64,000 bases of DNA from Hyphomicrobiales bacterium (GCA_900465675.1 UBJR01000005.1:310001-374000); one strand, 5' to 3'; positions 8,127 to 17,114 are shown, numbered from the stretch's first letter. Notes: generated by a model from the letters alone, not told the origin. A program made the numbers and translations.

Positions 8127-10754
8127 ATGGAGGAGAAGCTCACCCTTGGCCTGCCGGATGCGCAGGCAGCGATCGCGCCGATCAACAAGTACCGCGAGAA
8201 GGAAGAGAGCAAGAGCGGACCGCGCAAGTTCTTCATGCCGCTGACGGCCTTCTCGGCGCTGGCGATGATGTTTGCAAAGACCGAGCCCGGCGCACGCAAC
8301 CAGCAGCCCGAGGCCAAGGAGCAGGAGCCGGAACAACCCTCCAACGACGATTACGGGATCATCGAGGACGTCACCGCCTTTCTCCAGACGCTCGCGAGCG
8401 AGGCCGCCGCTCCGGAAGCAGGTGAACAGCAGCCTGCCGTCCGGCTGAGTTTCCGCACCAGCACGTTCTACGTCACGGACATGCCGCCGCGTCTTGAGCG
8501 CACCGTCCTGAGCGGCACGGCCAACGACAATCTGCGCAGCATCATCGACGCCGGCGAAGGCTTCGAGTTTCCAGCGCTGCGCCCGCCCGTTCACCTCGAC
8601 CTGCCGTCCCGCGCAACGCGCAGCACTTCCGCCAGCGGCGCGCCCTCCAGTGGCAATCGCAATCCCGATGACCAGGACGACCCGGACCCGAACCGGGCGC
8701 CGGTCAGCCTCGGACGCTACACATTCTCCAGCGGCTTCGTGAACCTTTCGGCGCTGGTCATGCTCGACGACCTGCTCGCCCATATGTACGACCCGGATGG
8801 CGACAAGCTCAGCATCAACGACATCTCGGTATCGAGTGGCCAGATCCGCGCCTACGGGCAGGACATGTGGCTCTATACGCCGCAGCGCGGCTATATCGGT
8901 GACGTCACCTTCACCTATGACGTGTCCGATGGTCAGGCCGAAATCCGCACCGGCGCGCTGTTCAACCTGCGCAAGGCGCCGCCCCATGAAATCCAGGGAA
9001 CGGAAGGCGCCGACACGCTGACCGGGACGCCCGGCGAAGACCTGATATCCGGCCTCGGCGGCAGCGACGTGATCTATGGGCGCGAAGGCGACGACATTAT
9101 CTCCGGCGACGGCGGCGACGACCTGATCCTCGGCGGCGACGGCGCCGATACGCTCTACGGCGGCGCAGGGAACGACACGCTCTTCGGTGGTGCCGGCAAC
9201 GACGTTCTCTTCGGCGGCGACGGCGATGATCGTTTGTTCGGCGAGGCAGGCAACGACACGCTGATCGCCGGACACGGCAACGACGCGCTGAGCGGCGGCA
9301 CCGGCGCGGACCGGCTGTTCGGCGAAGATGGCGATGACAGCCTGCTCGGAGAGGCCGGCGACGACTATCTCGACGGCGGCGATGGCGACGACGCCATGAC
9401 CGGCGGCAGCGGCAACGACGTCGTTATCGCCGGCAAGGGTAACGACACGATCAAGGCCGGGCTCGCGGGCGAGGAAGCGCGAATGGCAGTGGCCACGGCG
9501 CATGATGGAAATGACAGCTATTCCGGTGGCGAGGGCATCGACACCTATGACATGAGCAGCGCCCGCAAGTCCGTCGCCGCCGACCTTTCTCTTGGGACCG
9601 CCAGCGGCGAAGAGATCGGCAGCGACAGGCTCGTCGATATCGAAAATCTCACCGGCGGCGCGGGCGACGATACGCTCACCGGCAGCGATGCCGCCAATAT
9701 CCTGGCCGGTGCCGACGGCGACGACACCCTTTGCGGCAAGGATGGCGACGACACGATTTCCGGCGGAAACGGCGACGACACCTTCGTCGTGCTTGCCCGG
9801 AGCGGCGATCGCGATGATGACGACGACGGGGATGATCACTATTCCGGAGACGATGGCTTCGATACGCTCGATCTCGCTGCGCTGGTCCAGGAGGTCATCG
9901 CCGATCTCGAAGCGCAGCTGGCCGAGGGTCAGGAGATCGGCCGCGATACGATCGAAGGCTTCGAGGCCGTGATCGGCGGCGCCGGTGACGATCGCCTTTC
10001 CGGCAATTCGGCGGCCAATATTCTGGTCGGCGGCAACGGCAACGACCGCCTCTCCGGCCGCGCCGGCGATGATGTGCTGACCGGTGGAGATGGCAATGAC
10101 ATCGTCTCCGGCGATAGTGGCGATGATATCGTTCTCGTTGCCGTCCACGCCGCCGATGACGGCCGCAACGGACGGAGCGACGGCGACGACAGCTATCAGG
10201 GCGGTGACGGCTTCGACACCTACAGTGCTGCCGGGGCCGTGCATGCCGTCATCATTGACCTAGATCAGGGCACTGCCACCGGCATCGATATCGGCAACGA
10301 CACATTGGCAGGCTTCGAGGCCGCGATCGGCGGCAGCGGCGCGGACTTCATCATCGCCGGAGATGGCCTCAACTTCCTGGCCGGTGGCGCCGGAGACGAC
10401 GTCTTCGTCTTCCGTTCGCTGGCATCGATCGCCAACGATGGCGACGGCCGTGACCAGATCCGCGACTTCGCCGTCGGCGACCGGATCGATTTTTCCGGGA
10501 TTGCCGCCAGCATCGGCGGACTGGTGTTCGGAGCGCCCGATACAGACGGCCCGCAGCAGCCGATGAACCGGATCATGCTCTATCACGAGAGCTTCGAGGA
10601 CGGCGACCGGACCATCGTCAAGGCGATCATCGACTTCGAGCGCGACGAGGATTTCGAGATCCTTCTCTACGGCCGCCACGAACTGACCGAACAGGACTTC
10701 ATCCTGGCGGCACGCGATACCGGCGCGGATGGCACCGCTCCGCATCAAGCCTGA
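8127..10754 (+). CDS. RTX calcium-binding protein encoded inside the secretion operon
   Basis: 875-residue RTX protein, probably a second substrate of the adjacent exporter. Residues 1-50 are unusual: a charged start, then a short hydrophobic stretch (about 36-50), then a Gln/Glu-rich disordered stretch. A cadherin-like/tandem-95 type domain follows (about 190-285, ending in a VTFTYDVSDG motif). RTX GGxGxDxUx repeats run densely at about 290-440 and again near 510-545, 610-670 and 735-760, separated by acidic linkers. The C-terminus (DRIDFSGI... then EDFEILLYGRHELTEQDF) resembles that of the upstream peroxidase, which fits a shared secretion signal. An RBS (AAGGGAG) lies 8 nt upstream. It has no visible enzymatic domain, so the role could be adhesion, surface layer or biofilm matrix. 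It sits between the ABC and adaptor genes. Confidence 0.85.
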   Translation: MEEKLTLGLPDAQAAIAPINKYREKEESKSGPRKFFMPLTAFSALAMMFAKTEPGARNQQPEAKEQEPEQPSNDDYGIIEDVTAFLQTLASEAAAPEAGEQQPAVRLSFRTSTFYVTDMPPRLERTVLSGTANDNLRSIIDAGEGFEFPALRPPVHLDLPSRATRSTSASGAPSSGNRNPDDQDDPDPNRAPVSLGRYTFSSGFVNLSALVMLDDLLAHMYDPDGDKLSINDISVSSGQIRAYGQDMWLYTPQRGYIGDVTFTYDVSDGQAEIRTGALFNLRKAPPHEIQGTEGADTLTGTPGEDLISGLGGSDVIYGREGDDIISGDGGDDLILGGDGADTLYGGAGNDTLFGGAGNDVLFGGDGDDRLFGEAGNDTLIAGHGNDALSGGTGADRLFGEDGDDSLLGEAGDDYLDGGDGDDAMTGGSGNDVVIAGKGNDTIKAGLAGEEARMAVATAHDGNDSYSGGEGIDTYDMSSARKSVAADLSLGTASGEEIGSDRLVDIENLTGGAGDDTLTGSDAANILAGADGDDTLCGKDGDDTISGGNGDDTFVVLARSGDRDDDDDGDDHYSGDDGFDTLDLAALVQEVIADLEAQLAEGQEIGRDTIEGFEAVIGGAGDDRLSGNSAANILVGGNGNDRLSGRAGDDVLTGGDGNDIVSGDSGDDIVLVAVHAADDGRNGRSDGDDSYQGGDGFDTYSAAGAVHAVIIDLDQGTATGIDIGNDTLAGFEAAIGGSGADFIIAGDGLNFLAGGAGDDVFVFRSLASIANDGDGRDQIRDFAVGDRIDFSGIAASIGGLVFGAPDTDGPQQPMNRIMLYHESFEDGDRTIVKAIIDFERDEDFEILLYGRHELTEQDFILAARDTGADGTAPHQA

Positions 10755-10785
10755 TCACAATCAAAGAAAAGCTAGGGGAAAGCAC

Positions 10786-12072
10786 ATGCAGCCGGCAAAG
10801 AAAGAAACACAAAAGCAGTTCGGCATTTCGGGCCGCATCTATCTCTCGGCGTTTCTCGCCGGGGCGCTGGTCTTCGGCATTGGCGGCTGGGCCGCACAGG
10901 CGAAGCTCTCGGGTGCCGTCATCGCGCAGGGGCAGGTTGCCGTTTCGCAACAGGTCAAGGTCATCCAGCACCGCGATGGCGGCATCGTTTCGGAAATCCT
11001 GGTGCGCAACGGCGACGCCGTCCGCAAGGGTTCCGTACTTTTCCGCCTCGACGAAACTCAAACCCGTGTCGAACTGACGATCGTCCGCAGCCAGCTGCAG
11101 CAACTGCAGGCGATGATGGCGCGACTTTCCGCCGAACGCGACGGGGCCGAAACCGTCAGCTTCGCAGGGCTCGACGTCCCTGTCGCGCTCGCCAGGAGCG
11201 AGACCAAGCTGTTTACCGAAAACCTCGGCATGCTCGCCAATCAGAAGGAACAGCTGCGCCTGCAGGCCGCGCAGCTGCAGCAGCAGGTGGAGGGCTATCG
11301 CGCCCAGCAGCAGTCGAACGACGAAGAAAAGGCAATCATCGATCTGGAACTGCAAAAGACCAACCAACTGCTGGCAAGAGGCCTGATTCAGATCACCCAG
11401 CAGCGCGACGCCGCCCGGCAGAAGGCGCGAATCGAAGGCGCCCGCGGCGAGCTGATCGCCCGCATGGCCGAAACTGAAAACGAGATCAGCGAAGTCAGGA
11501 TGAAGCTCCTGTCGCTCGATCAGAACCGCCGTAAGGAGGCGCAGACGGAGATCGTCGGGCTGGAGGCCAAGATTGCCGAACTCACGGAACGGGAAGTCGC
11601 CGCCGGTGACCGCCTGTCACGGATGGAAGTGCGCGCGCCGGTCGACGGCCTGATCTACGACATGCAGATCCACACGATCGGCGGCATCGTCGGCGCCGGT
11701 GCGACGGTGATGTCCGTCGTTCCCGATAGCGAAGAGATGACCGTCGAAATCCAGGTGCCGCCTGCCGACATCGACCGCATCGCCCCCGGCCAGCCGACAC
11801 GCATGCGCTTTACGGCCTTCAATCAGCGCACGACGCCCGAATTTCACGGCGCCGTTGACGTGGTGGCCGCGGCCACGGCAACCGACCGCACCACCGGGCG
11901 GCCGTACTATCTCGCCACCATCAAGCCTTCCGATCTGCTGCAGCTCGGCAACCGCAAGCTCGTTCCCGGCATGCCTGTGGAAGTCTATGTCCAGACCGAC
12001 GAGCGCAGCGCGCTGTCCTATCTGGCAAAGCCATTCACCGACCAGATGATGCGGGCATTCCGCGAGGACTAG
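10786..12072 (+). CDS. HlyD-family type I secretion adaptor (membrane fusion protein, PrtE-like)
   Basis: Periplasmic adaptor linking the ABC exporter to the outer-membrane channel. The 428-residue protein has a short cytoplasmic N-terminus, one transmembrane segment (about 19-36), a biotinyl-lipoyl half-motif (VIQHRDGGIVSEILVRNGD, about 62-80), a long coiled coil (about 105-280) and a C-terminal beta-barrel ending DQMMRAFRED. The ATG at 10786 has AGGGGAA 6 nt upstream, while the earlier in-frame ATG at 10729 overlaps the preceding gene and has no RBS. It closes the operon of two substrates, exporter and adaptor. Confidence 0.93.
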   Translation: MQPAKKETQKQFGISGRIYLSAFLAGALVFGIGGWAAQAKLSGAVIAQGQVAVSQQVKVIQHRDGGIVSEILVRNGDAVRKGSVLFRLDETQTRVELTIVRSQLQQLQAMMARLSAERDGAETVSFAGLDVPVALARSETKLFTENLGMLANQKEQLRLQAAQLQQQVEGYRAQQQSNDEEKAIIDLELQKTNQLLARGLIQITQQRDAARQKARIEGARGELIARMAETENEISEVRMKLLSLDQNRRKEAQTEIVGLEAKIAELTEREVAAGDRLSRMEVRAPVDGLIYDMQIHTIGGIVGAGATVMSVVPDSEEMTVEIQVPPADIDRIAPGQPTRMRFTAFNQRTTPEFHGAVDVVAAATATDRTTGRPYYLATIKPSDLLQLGNRKLVPGMPVEVYVQTDERSALSYLAKPFTDQMMRAFRED

Positions 12073-12091
12073 AGCCCGGAAATCCACTGGA

Positions 12092-12129
12092 AGCCGATGG
12101 GACGCGACCTGTTCGCGCACCCGTCGGCT
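12092..12129 (+). terminator. hairpin after the secretion operon
   Basis: Arms 12092-12101 and 12120-12129 pair over 10 bp with one G-T wobble, and an inner GCGA/TCGC stem extends it. No T-tract follows. Its place 20 nt past the adaptor stop suits a terminator for the secretion operon. Confidence 0.5.
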
Positions 12130-12137
12130 CCAACGCG

Positions 12138-12153
12138 TTAACCAATCGTTAAC
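12138..12153 (+). promoter_or_regulatory. CtrA-type box TTAA-N7-TTAAC
   Basis: TTAA at 12138-12141 and TTAAC at 12149-12153 are separated by exactly 7 nt, the known CtrA consensus of Alphaproteobacteria. It lies 75 nt before the start of the small gene at 12228. Binding is inferred from the motif only. Confidence 0.45.
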
Positions 12154-12227
12154 CATATTGGACCAGCCTTGGCGGCAGTCGCGGCCTCTTCTTGAGGCGG
12201 CATTTGCAAACAGATCGAGGTGGTAAG

Positions 12228-12500
12228 ATGCGGCTCGTCACTCTTCCCGGCAAGATTCTCGCCAAGGCAAATCATACGCTGATCATCATGGGCGACGGCG
12301 CGGCGCGCCAGGCCGTCTGCGTGCTCGATGAAGCGCTGAAGGCGGCAAATCCGCAGCGTATTGACGCCGTGCGTCAGCATCTCGGGCTGATCGAGCGGAT
12401 CGCCAGCGGCAAAACCGACAGAGGCGAAGTCGCCTTCGACGGCCGTGTCTGGATCACGTCGGCCGATCTCACGGTCAATAGCGGCGGACGCCTGCATTGA
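12228..12500 (+). CDS. small conserved-looking protein of unknown function
   Basis: 90-residue protein that I do not recognise. It has no signal peptide, membrane segment or cysteine-rich motif; its single Cys is at about residue 26. Its start at 12228 is supported by GAGG about 8 nt upstream, whereas the earlier in-frame ATG at 12192 has none. The composition (IIMGDGAARQAVCVLDEAL, then a charged helix) suggests a small soluble alpha/beta protein. A CtrA-type box lies upstream, so cell-cycle-linked expression is possible. It converges with the DUF1194 gene, leaving 3 nt between the two stop codons. Confidence 0.6.
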   Translation: MRLVTLPGKILAKANHTLIIMGDGAARQAVCVLDEALKAANPQRIDAVRQHLGLIERIASGKTDRGEVAFDGRVWITSADLTVNSGGRLH

Positions 12501-12503
12501 TCC

Positions 12504-13280
12504 TCAGCGATCGAAGAAATCCTGCCACTGCTTTTCGCCGGCCATGCAATCGCTCTTCGGCGGTGCAGCGGCCTTCTGGATGTCCGGAACCGGGCTGAGG
12601 CCGCTGACCTCAAGCACCAGCTTGCGGCGGACAGCGATGCCGAAATCTTCGATCTTGTAGACCGGCAGCACGAAAGCGCCCGGGCCGCCGATGACGCAGT
12701 CGGCATAATAATTGTCGAGGCCGCCCGGCGCCCCTGATGGCCTTAGCATCAGCGCCAACCCGTTGATGATGAGCCCCGCCTCCACCGCCTTGTCGCGGGT
12801 TGGCGCAACAGGGTTGCCGGCATTGTTTGTGCCGTCGCCCGAAACATCGATCACCTGCCGCATCGCTGTATAGGGGCTCGAAACGATCATCGACGCTCCC
12901 TGAGTGATCGCCGTCGATATCGATGTCCGCCTCTGGGTGTTCAGCGGCCGCTGTTCCAGTTTATCGGCAAATGCGATCGCATCGCTTTCGGTCTCGATCA
13001 AATGCCAGTCGAGCACGGAGCCCGGCACCACGAAGCCGGCCCATTCGAAATAGCTGATGGCGATGCGCCCCGTCAGTCCGCCTTTGACGGCGTCGATGAA
13101 TTCCTTGTGCTTGAGCGCCTCGACATAGCCCTCTCGCTGGATGCGCACCTCTTCGAAGTCCATCGACCGGGACGTATCGACGGCCAGCACGAGCTTGACG
13201 TCGACCTCGCCGGCGCCTGCCTGTACCGGCATGGCCGCACTTCCGGAGAGCGTCATGAGTATCGCAAGCGTCTCGAACAT
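12504..13280 (-). CDS. DUF1194 von Willebrand-like secreted protein
   Basis: 258-residue protein of the DUF1194 family, which has a von Willebrand A-like fold. The start at 13280 gives a signal peptide (MFETLAILMTLSGSAAMPVQAGA), so it is probably periplasmic; an upstream GTG at 13295 is possible but would spoil the signal. The MIDAS-like metal motif DTSRSM lies at about residues 33-38, right after the first beta strand, and ISTAI and DVSGDGTNN supply the further Thr/Asp region. Function is not established for the family. The neighbouring gene, read divergently, also carries a VWA domain. Confidence 0.8.
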   Translation of the reverse strand: MFETLAILMTLSGSAAMPVQAGAGEVDVKLVLAVDTSRSMDFEEVRIQREGYVEALKHKEFIDAVKGGLTGRIAISYFEWAGFVVPGSVLDWHLIETESDAIAFADKLEQRPLNTQRRTSISTAITQGASMIVSSPYTAMRQVIDVSGDGTNNAGNPVAPTRDKAVEAGLIINGLALMLRPSGAPGGLDNYYADCVIGGPGAFVLPVYKIEDFGIAVRRKLVLEVSGLSPVPDIQKAAAPPKSDCMAGEKQWQDFFDR

Positions 13281-13463
13281 CGGCAATCCAATCACCGGCT
13301 ATGGACCCTGCCGAAGGATATAGTCCGAACCGTGCATCCGCCAATGCGGCTTCGAAAGATTGTCGTGTCTCAAAGACGGTCGCTTCTTTGAACACGTTTT
13401 GCTTGTGTTAAGCACCCGGATAGATCGCACGGCACAATCCTGGATATAAGCCGTTACAACCGG

Positions 13464-14660
13464 ATGTCTGGCTTTCTGCAAAACATGCGGCAGCTACGCA
13501 CCAGCCGCAATGGCAACTTCGCGATGATGACCGCGATCGTCCTGCCTGTGCTCATCGGCGCCGCAGGGCTGGCGATCGATCTCGGCAACATCATGCTCTC
13601 TCAACGCCAGTTGCAGGAAGCAACCGATTCCGCCGCGCTCGCGGTCTCGACAGCACTTGCCGATGGCAAGGCCGACGAGACTTCCGGAAAGGCTCTGGCG
13701 AAAGACTTCGTCGGCGGCCAGATGGCCAATTATGTCAGTTCCACGTCAGCAACCGCGATCAAGAACGCCACCAATGCGACGATCACGACGACAACGAGCG
13801 CGACCGGAAAGTCCTTCACCGTTGCAGTGAATTCTTCCGCGACAGTGACGTTGACGCCGCTGATCGCGTTCCTTGCCGGTAGCAGCAAGACGATCGCGGC
13901 AGCGAGCAACACAACCAGCGGATCCGGCAGCACCAAAAGCGGTCTGTCGATGGAAGTGCTCGTCGACGAATCCACCTCGATGTCGCAGAACACCACGACG
14001 CTGAAAAGCGCAACATGCATCATCCCGATCTTCAATGGCTGCCTGCTTTACGGCCCGCCGGTCTATGTCACAAAGATCGAGGCCCTCAAGCAGGCCGCAA
14101 CCGCGCTCTTCGATGCCTTCGACAAATCCGATCCTTCTGCAAAATACGTTCGTACAGGCGTGATCTCCTATACTGCAGGCATCAAGGGGAAATCGGCGAT
14201 GGCCTGGGGAACAACGGATTCGCGGCGCTACGTTTCGAATATCGTGGTCGCTCCGCTCAGCGGAACCGACGCGACCGCGGCCGTGAATACAGCGACCACA
14301 ACCATCAAGAAGAACATTTATGGCACGGACACTGAAAGTGTCGAACAGAAGAAGAAGGACAATGCCAACTCCGACAGGGTGATCGTTCTGATGACCGACG
14401 GTGAAATGACCGGCATGACTGACCAGTGGAGCAAGGCGCTCGACCAGTCGGTGCGCGATGAATGCGCTGCCGCCAAGAGCGCCGGCATCACGATCTACAC
14501 CGTCGCCTTCATGGCCCCTGCCAACGGCAAAAACCTTCTCAAATATTGCGCATCAACGACGGCGAATTACTATGAGCCGGAAACCATGGATGGACTGGTC
14601 GCCGCCTTTTCGTCTATTGCCCAGACCGCCACCAAATCCGTAAGCCGCCTGACCAATTAG
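13464..14660 (+). CDS. TadG-like pilus-assembly protein with von Willebrand A domain
   Basis: 398-residue TadE/TadG-type protein. Residues about 14-45 (RNGNFAMMTAIVLPVLIGAAGLAIDLGNI) form the characteristic TadG N-terminal membrane anchor, followed by a SQRQLQEATDSAALA motif. After a Ser/Thr-rich stretch comes a VWA domain with the MIDAS sequence DESTSMS at about 168-174 and VIVLMTDGEMTG at about 308-319. Cysteines near 184, 191, 333 and 355 could form disulfides outside the membrane. No tad/cpa secretion genes are nearby, so it is an orphan pseudopilin-like or surface protein. The start has no strong RBS. It converges with the diguanylate cyclase gene. Confidence 0.82.
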   Translation: MSGFLQNMRQLRTSRNGNFAMMTAIVLPVLIGAAGLAIDLGNIMLSQRQLQEATDSAALAVSTALADGKADETSGKALAKDFVGGQMANYVSSTSATAIKNATNATITTTTSATGKSFTVAVNSSATVTLTPLIAFLAGSSKTIAAASNTTSGSGSTKSGLSMEVLVDESTSMSQNTTTLKSATCIIPIFNGCLLYGPPVYVTKIEALKQAATALFDAFDKSDPSAKYVRTGVISYTAGIKGKSAMAWGTTDSRRYVSNIVVAPLSGTDATAAVNTATTTIKKNIYGTDTESVEQKKKDNANSDRVIVLMTDGEMTGMTDQWSKALDQSVRDECAAAKSAGITIYTVAFMAPANGKNLLKYCASTTANYYEPETMDGLVAAFSSIAQTATKSVSRLTN

Positions 14661-14677
14661 CGGTGCAGCTAAAGCCG

Positions 14678-16477
14678 TCAGACCGCCCGGCGCCTGTCGG
14701 ATGCGGCGCGCTCCACCCAGTCGGCGATCGTCCTGTTTCGCCCTTTCGATTTGGCGTTGAGCAGGGCCGCATCGGCACGCAGCAGCAAGTCCGCGGATGG
14801 CGCATCGCGCGCAGTCGATGCAGCGCCGACCGAGATCGTGACGGCGCCAAGCAGGCGGCCATGATAGGTCACCGGCGTTGCCGCAATCAGCGTCCGCAGT
14901 TTTTCCGCCAGATCGAGTGCGCTGTCTTCGGAAGCCCCCGTCAGCAGGATTGCGAACTCCTCGCCGCCGAAGCGATAGACGATACCGGCATCACCGACCG
15001 CTTCCGAGAGGATGGCGGAAACCCGGCGCATGACTTCGTCTCCGGCGTCATGGCCGAATTCGTCGTTGAAGCGCTTGAAATGATCGATATCCGCCATGAT
15101 GGCGATCGCATCACCTGCCCCGTCCCGGGCGATGCGGTTCAGCGCCTCGTCCAGCGAGCGGCGATTCAGAAGCCCGGTCAGGCCATCCCTTATCGCCAGC
15201 CCCATCAGCCGGTCGCGCAGCTGGAGATTGGCAACGCCGAGACCGATATTCTCGGCGATCAGTTCGAAATAGAGACGCGCCGCAGCGATAGCCTGGCCGT
15301 CGGATGCGCCCTCGAAATAAAGCAGGCCGACGGTATCGCCCTGAGCCGAGAGCGGAACACAGATCCCCATCTCTTCTGCATGGGAAAGATGCTGGCATGG
15401 GATATCGCCCGCAGCGGCATCGCTGACATGCGGCCGGCCGCGGCGCAGCGCCCAGCATTCCGCCGAGGTCAGCGCCGGCCCGGCGCGGCGCGGCTCGCGC
15501 CAGCTGCCGATCGAGCTCAAGGCGGTGCGGCTATCGTTCATGACATAGAGGTGCCCGGCGAAATTCGGGAAGATCTGCGGCGCAAACAGCGATACGACCT
15601 CTGCGAGCTCTTCCTGGCGCTGGCAGGCCTGCAGCCGGTGCATCATCTGCAGGATGAGATCCTTGGTGCGCTGGTCCTCGCGCCGCTCGGCGTCCAGCCG
15701 CTCGCGCTCAAGGCCATTGTCGCGGAAGATCTGGATCGCATCATTCATCTCGCCGATCTCGTCCCGCCTGCTATCTGGCAGCACCTCGACGGCATAATCC
15801 TGCTTTGCGAGGCGGTTGACGATGCCAGTCATCCGCATCAGCGGCATGGCAACACGGCGTCTGAGGACGAAATAGAGCACACCGAGGAAAACCGCCGCGG
15901 TCAGCCCGAGCAGGCTCTTGGCCACCGCGCCCCAGAAATCGCTCCACTCCTTGGCCTCCGCGAGCGCATCGCTGGTGCGGGTCGCAACGAGATCGGTGAA
16001 CTGGCGAACGCTGGTGAGAAGATCGCCCTGGATGCGCTCGTGCTCCGGCCCGAACAGCGTTTGCCGCGCGCCTTCCTGGTCGCCGCCAGTATAGGCGGCA
16101 ACGGCACGCTCCTCGAGCGCGTCCAGAGCCTCGCCATCCTGTTCCACTTCCTGGATCAAGGCTGCTTCCCGCGAAGACAGCGCCGCCGACTTGAGAGACT
16201 TTATCGCCTGCTCGCGATCCCGCTCGCCCTTTTCATCGCCCCTGAAAGCCTGAAGATGGCGGTCTTCGCCCCGCATGACGAACAGGCGTGCATCCTCGCT
16301 CGTCTGCTCGGCTGCCATCGCCAGTTGCTCGGACAACTCGTTGAAAACCTGGCTTTCGACTACGGCCCGGCGCTCGAAATCTGCGCTGCGTGCGGACAGG
16401 ATGAAGGCGCCGCCGGCTAGCAGCGTCAGGCCGACGGTGACGCCATAGGCCCAATTCGTGATGGTGCTAATCCGCAT
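14678..16477 (-). CDS. membrane diguanylate cyclase (HAMP-GAF-GGEEF)
   Basis: Makes cyclic-di-GMP from two GTP. The 599-residue protein has a first membrane segment (about 8-28), a periplasmic helical sensor (about 30-185), a second membrane segment (about 187-210), a HAMP linker (about 210-265), a coiled coil, a GAF-like domain (about 285-430) and a C-terminal cyclase domain with GGEEF at 504-508. The start of the domain (RDGLTGLLNRR) and the metal-binding DIDHFKRFND are intact, so activity is expected. The inhibitory I-site RxxD is absent: the residues 6 and 9 positions before GGEEF are both Gly. Its 198-nt upstream region is AT-rich and holds a palindrome at 16553-16568. Confidence 0.92.
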   Translation of the reverse strand: MRISTITNWAYGVTVGLTLLAGGAFILSARSADFERRAVVESQVFNELSEQLAMAAEQTSEDARLFVMRGEDRHLQAFRGDEKGERDREQAIKSLKSAALSSREAALIQEVEQDGEALDALEERAVAAYTGGDQEGARQTLFGPEHERIQGDLLTSVRQFTDLVATRTSDALAEAKEWSDFWGAVAKSLLGLTAAVFLGVLYFVLRRRVAMPLMRMTGIVNRLAKQDYAVEVLPDSRRDEIGEMNDAIQIFRDNGLERERLDAERREDQRTKDLILQMMHRLQACQRQEELAEVVSLFAPQIFPNFAGHLYVMNDSRTALSSIGSWREPRRAGPALTSAECWALRRGRPHVSDAAAGDIPCQHLSHAEEMGICVPLSAQGDTVGLLYFEGASDGQAIAAARLYFELIAENIGLGVANLQLRDRLMGLAIRDGLTGLLNRRSLDEALNRIARDGAGDAIAIMADIDHFKRFNDEFGHDAGDEVMRRVSAILSEAVGDAGIVYRFGGEEFAILLTGASEDSALDLAEKLRTLIAATPVTYHGRLLGAVTISVGAASTARDAPSADLLLRADAALLNAKSKGRNRTIADWVERAASDRRRAV

Positions 16478-16552
16478 GTCGAAATCTCGTCTGCACGATG
16501 GAAGTCAGCGTTCTGGATCGTACGTTGATGTGCCGATCTTATCGATCGAGCA

Positions 16553-16568
16553 TTAAATGAGTATTTAA
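16553..16568 (-). promoter_or_regulatory. AT-rich palindrome upstream of the diguanylate cyclase
   Basis: TTAAAT and ATTTAA are separated by GAGT, a perfect inverted repeat in the AT-rich upstream region (16478-16675) of the cyclase gene. It is a candidate regulator site or part of the promoter. I see no other feature in this gap. Confidence 0.35.
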
Positions 16569-16675
16569 TAATAAGCGTGAAAGTTGAGCGGCTAGACCGG
16601 AACACAGCAGGGCGATACCACAACTGCTTCAGGCGCAACAATACCAAAATCCTCCGGCTGGAGAGACAGAACCGC

Positions 16676-16972
16676 CTAGCCCCGGGCGGTGCTTGCAAAT
16701 TTTGGATTGCGGATCGCCCAGCTAACGAGATCGACCTCGATGTCATCATACCAGGCTTCGAGAACCTGCCAGCGGTAGCTCATTTCTTCGATCAGCGGCC
16801 GCTGCAGCTCATGATGCGCGGCGGTCAACTCGGCAATCGCGGCGGTATCGATCGGTTCTTCCCTGGATTTCTCCTGAAGGATCGCGAGATATTCGGCCTG
16901 GTTCCGGTCATGCGCGCGCTTGACCTGCATGTAGGTGCGCAGCGTGACGAGAACTTGATCTTTGTTGGCCAT
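16676..16972 (-). CDS. small helical protein of unknown function
   Basis: 98-residue soluble protein that I do not recognise. It looks almost entirely helical and charged (TYMQVKRAHDRNQAEYLAIL, then an ELTAAHHELQRPLIEEM segment) and has no signal, membrane segment or cysteine. It ends with a Trp-containing tail (VLEAWYDDIEVDLVSWAIRNP). Codon use matches its GC-rich neighbours. It is transcribed in the same direction as the cyclase but 198 nt upstream of it, with promoter-like AT-rich DNA between, so it is probably a separate unit. Confidence 0.6.
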   Translation of the reverse strand: MANKDQVLVTLRTYMQVKRAHDRNQAEYLAILQEKSREEPIDTAAIAELTAAHHELQRPLIEEMSYRWQVLEAWYDDIEVDLVSWAIRNPKFASTARG

Positions 16973-17060
16973 GAATCGAATCCCGTTTGGAATCCGAATA
17001 ACCCGAACCGAATATTCGCGCCAACGAAAAAGCGGCTTCGCTAATATTTGTGATCATATG

Positions 17061-17087
17061 AAAAGGGGCAGCCTGCCGGCCGCCCCT
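17061..17087 (-). terminator. Rho-independent terminator of the msr-dipZ operon
   Basis: Stem arms 17064-17069 and 17082-17087 (AGGGGC/GCCCCT) with a GC-rich inner loop. On the minus strand the stem is followed by TTTT. It lies 28 nt past the last gene of the operon. Confidence 0.7.
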
Positions 17088-17114
17088 CCTCTCAAACATC
17101 GATCGCCGCTGCGA

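Noticed and set aside
9000..9460. Tandem short repeats that could look like a CRISPR array or satellite DNA
   Set aside because: They are degenerate coding repeats of 27 nt (RTX nonapeptides), with no spacers or identical repeats.
7818..10244. 808-aa minus-strand open frame opposite the exporter end and second RTX gene
   Set aside because: Ala/Val/Ile-rich composition arises from the complement of GGxGxD repeats; no RBS or domain.
14663..16420. 585-aa plus-strand open frame opposite the diguanylate cyclase
   Set aside because: The minus frame has GGEEF, HAMP and membrane segments; the plus frame has no recognisable domain.
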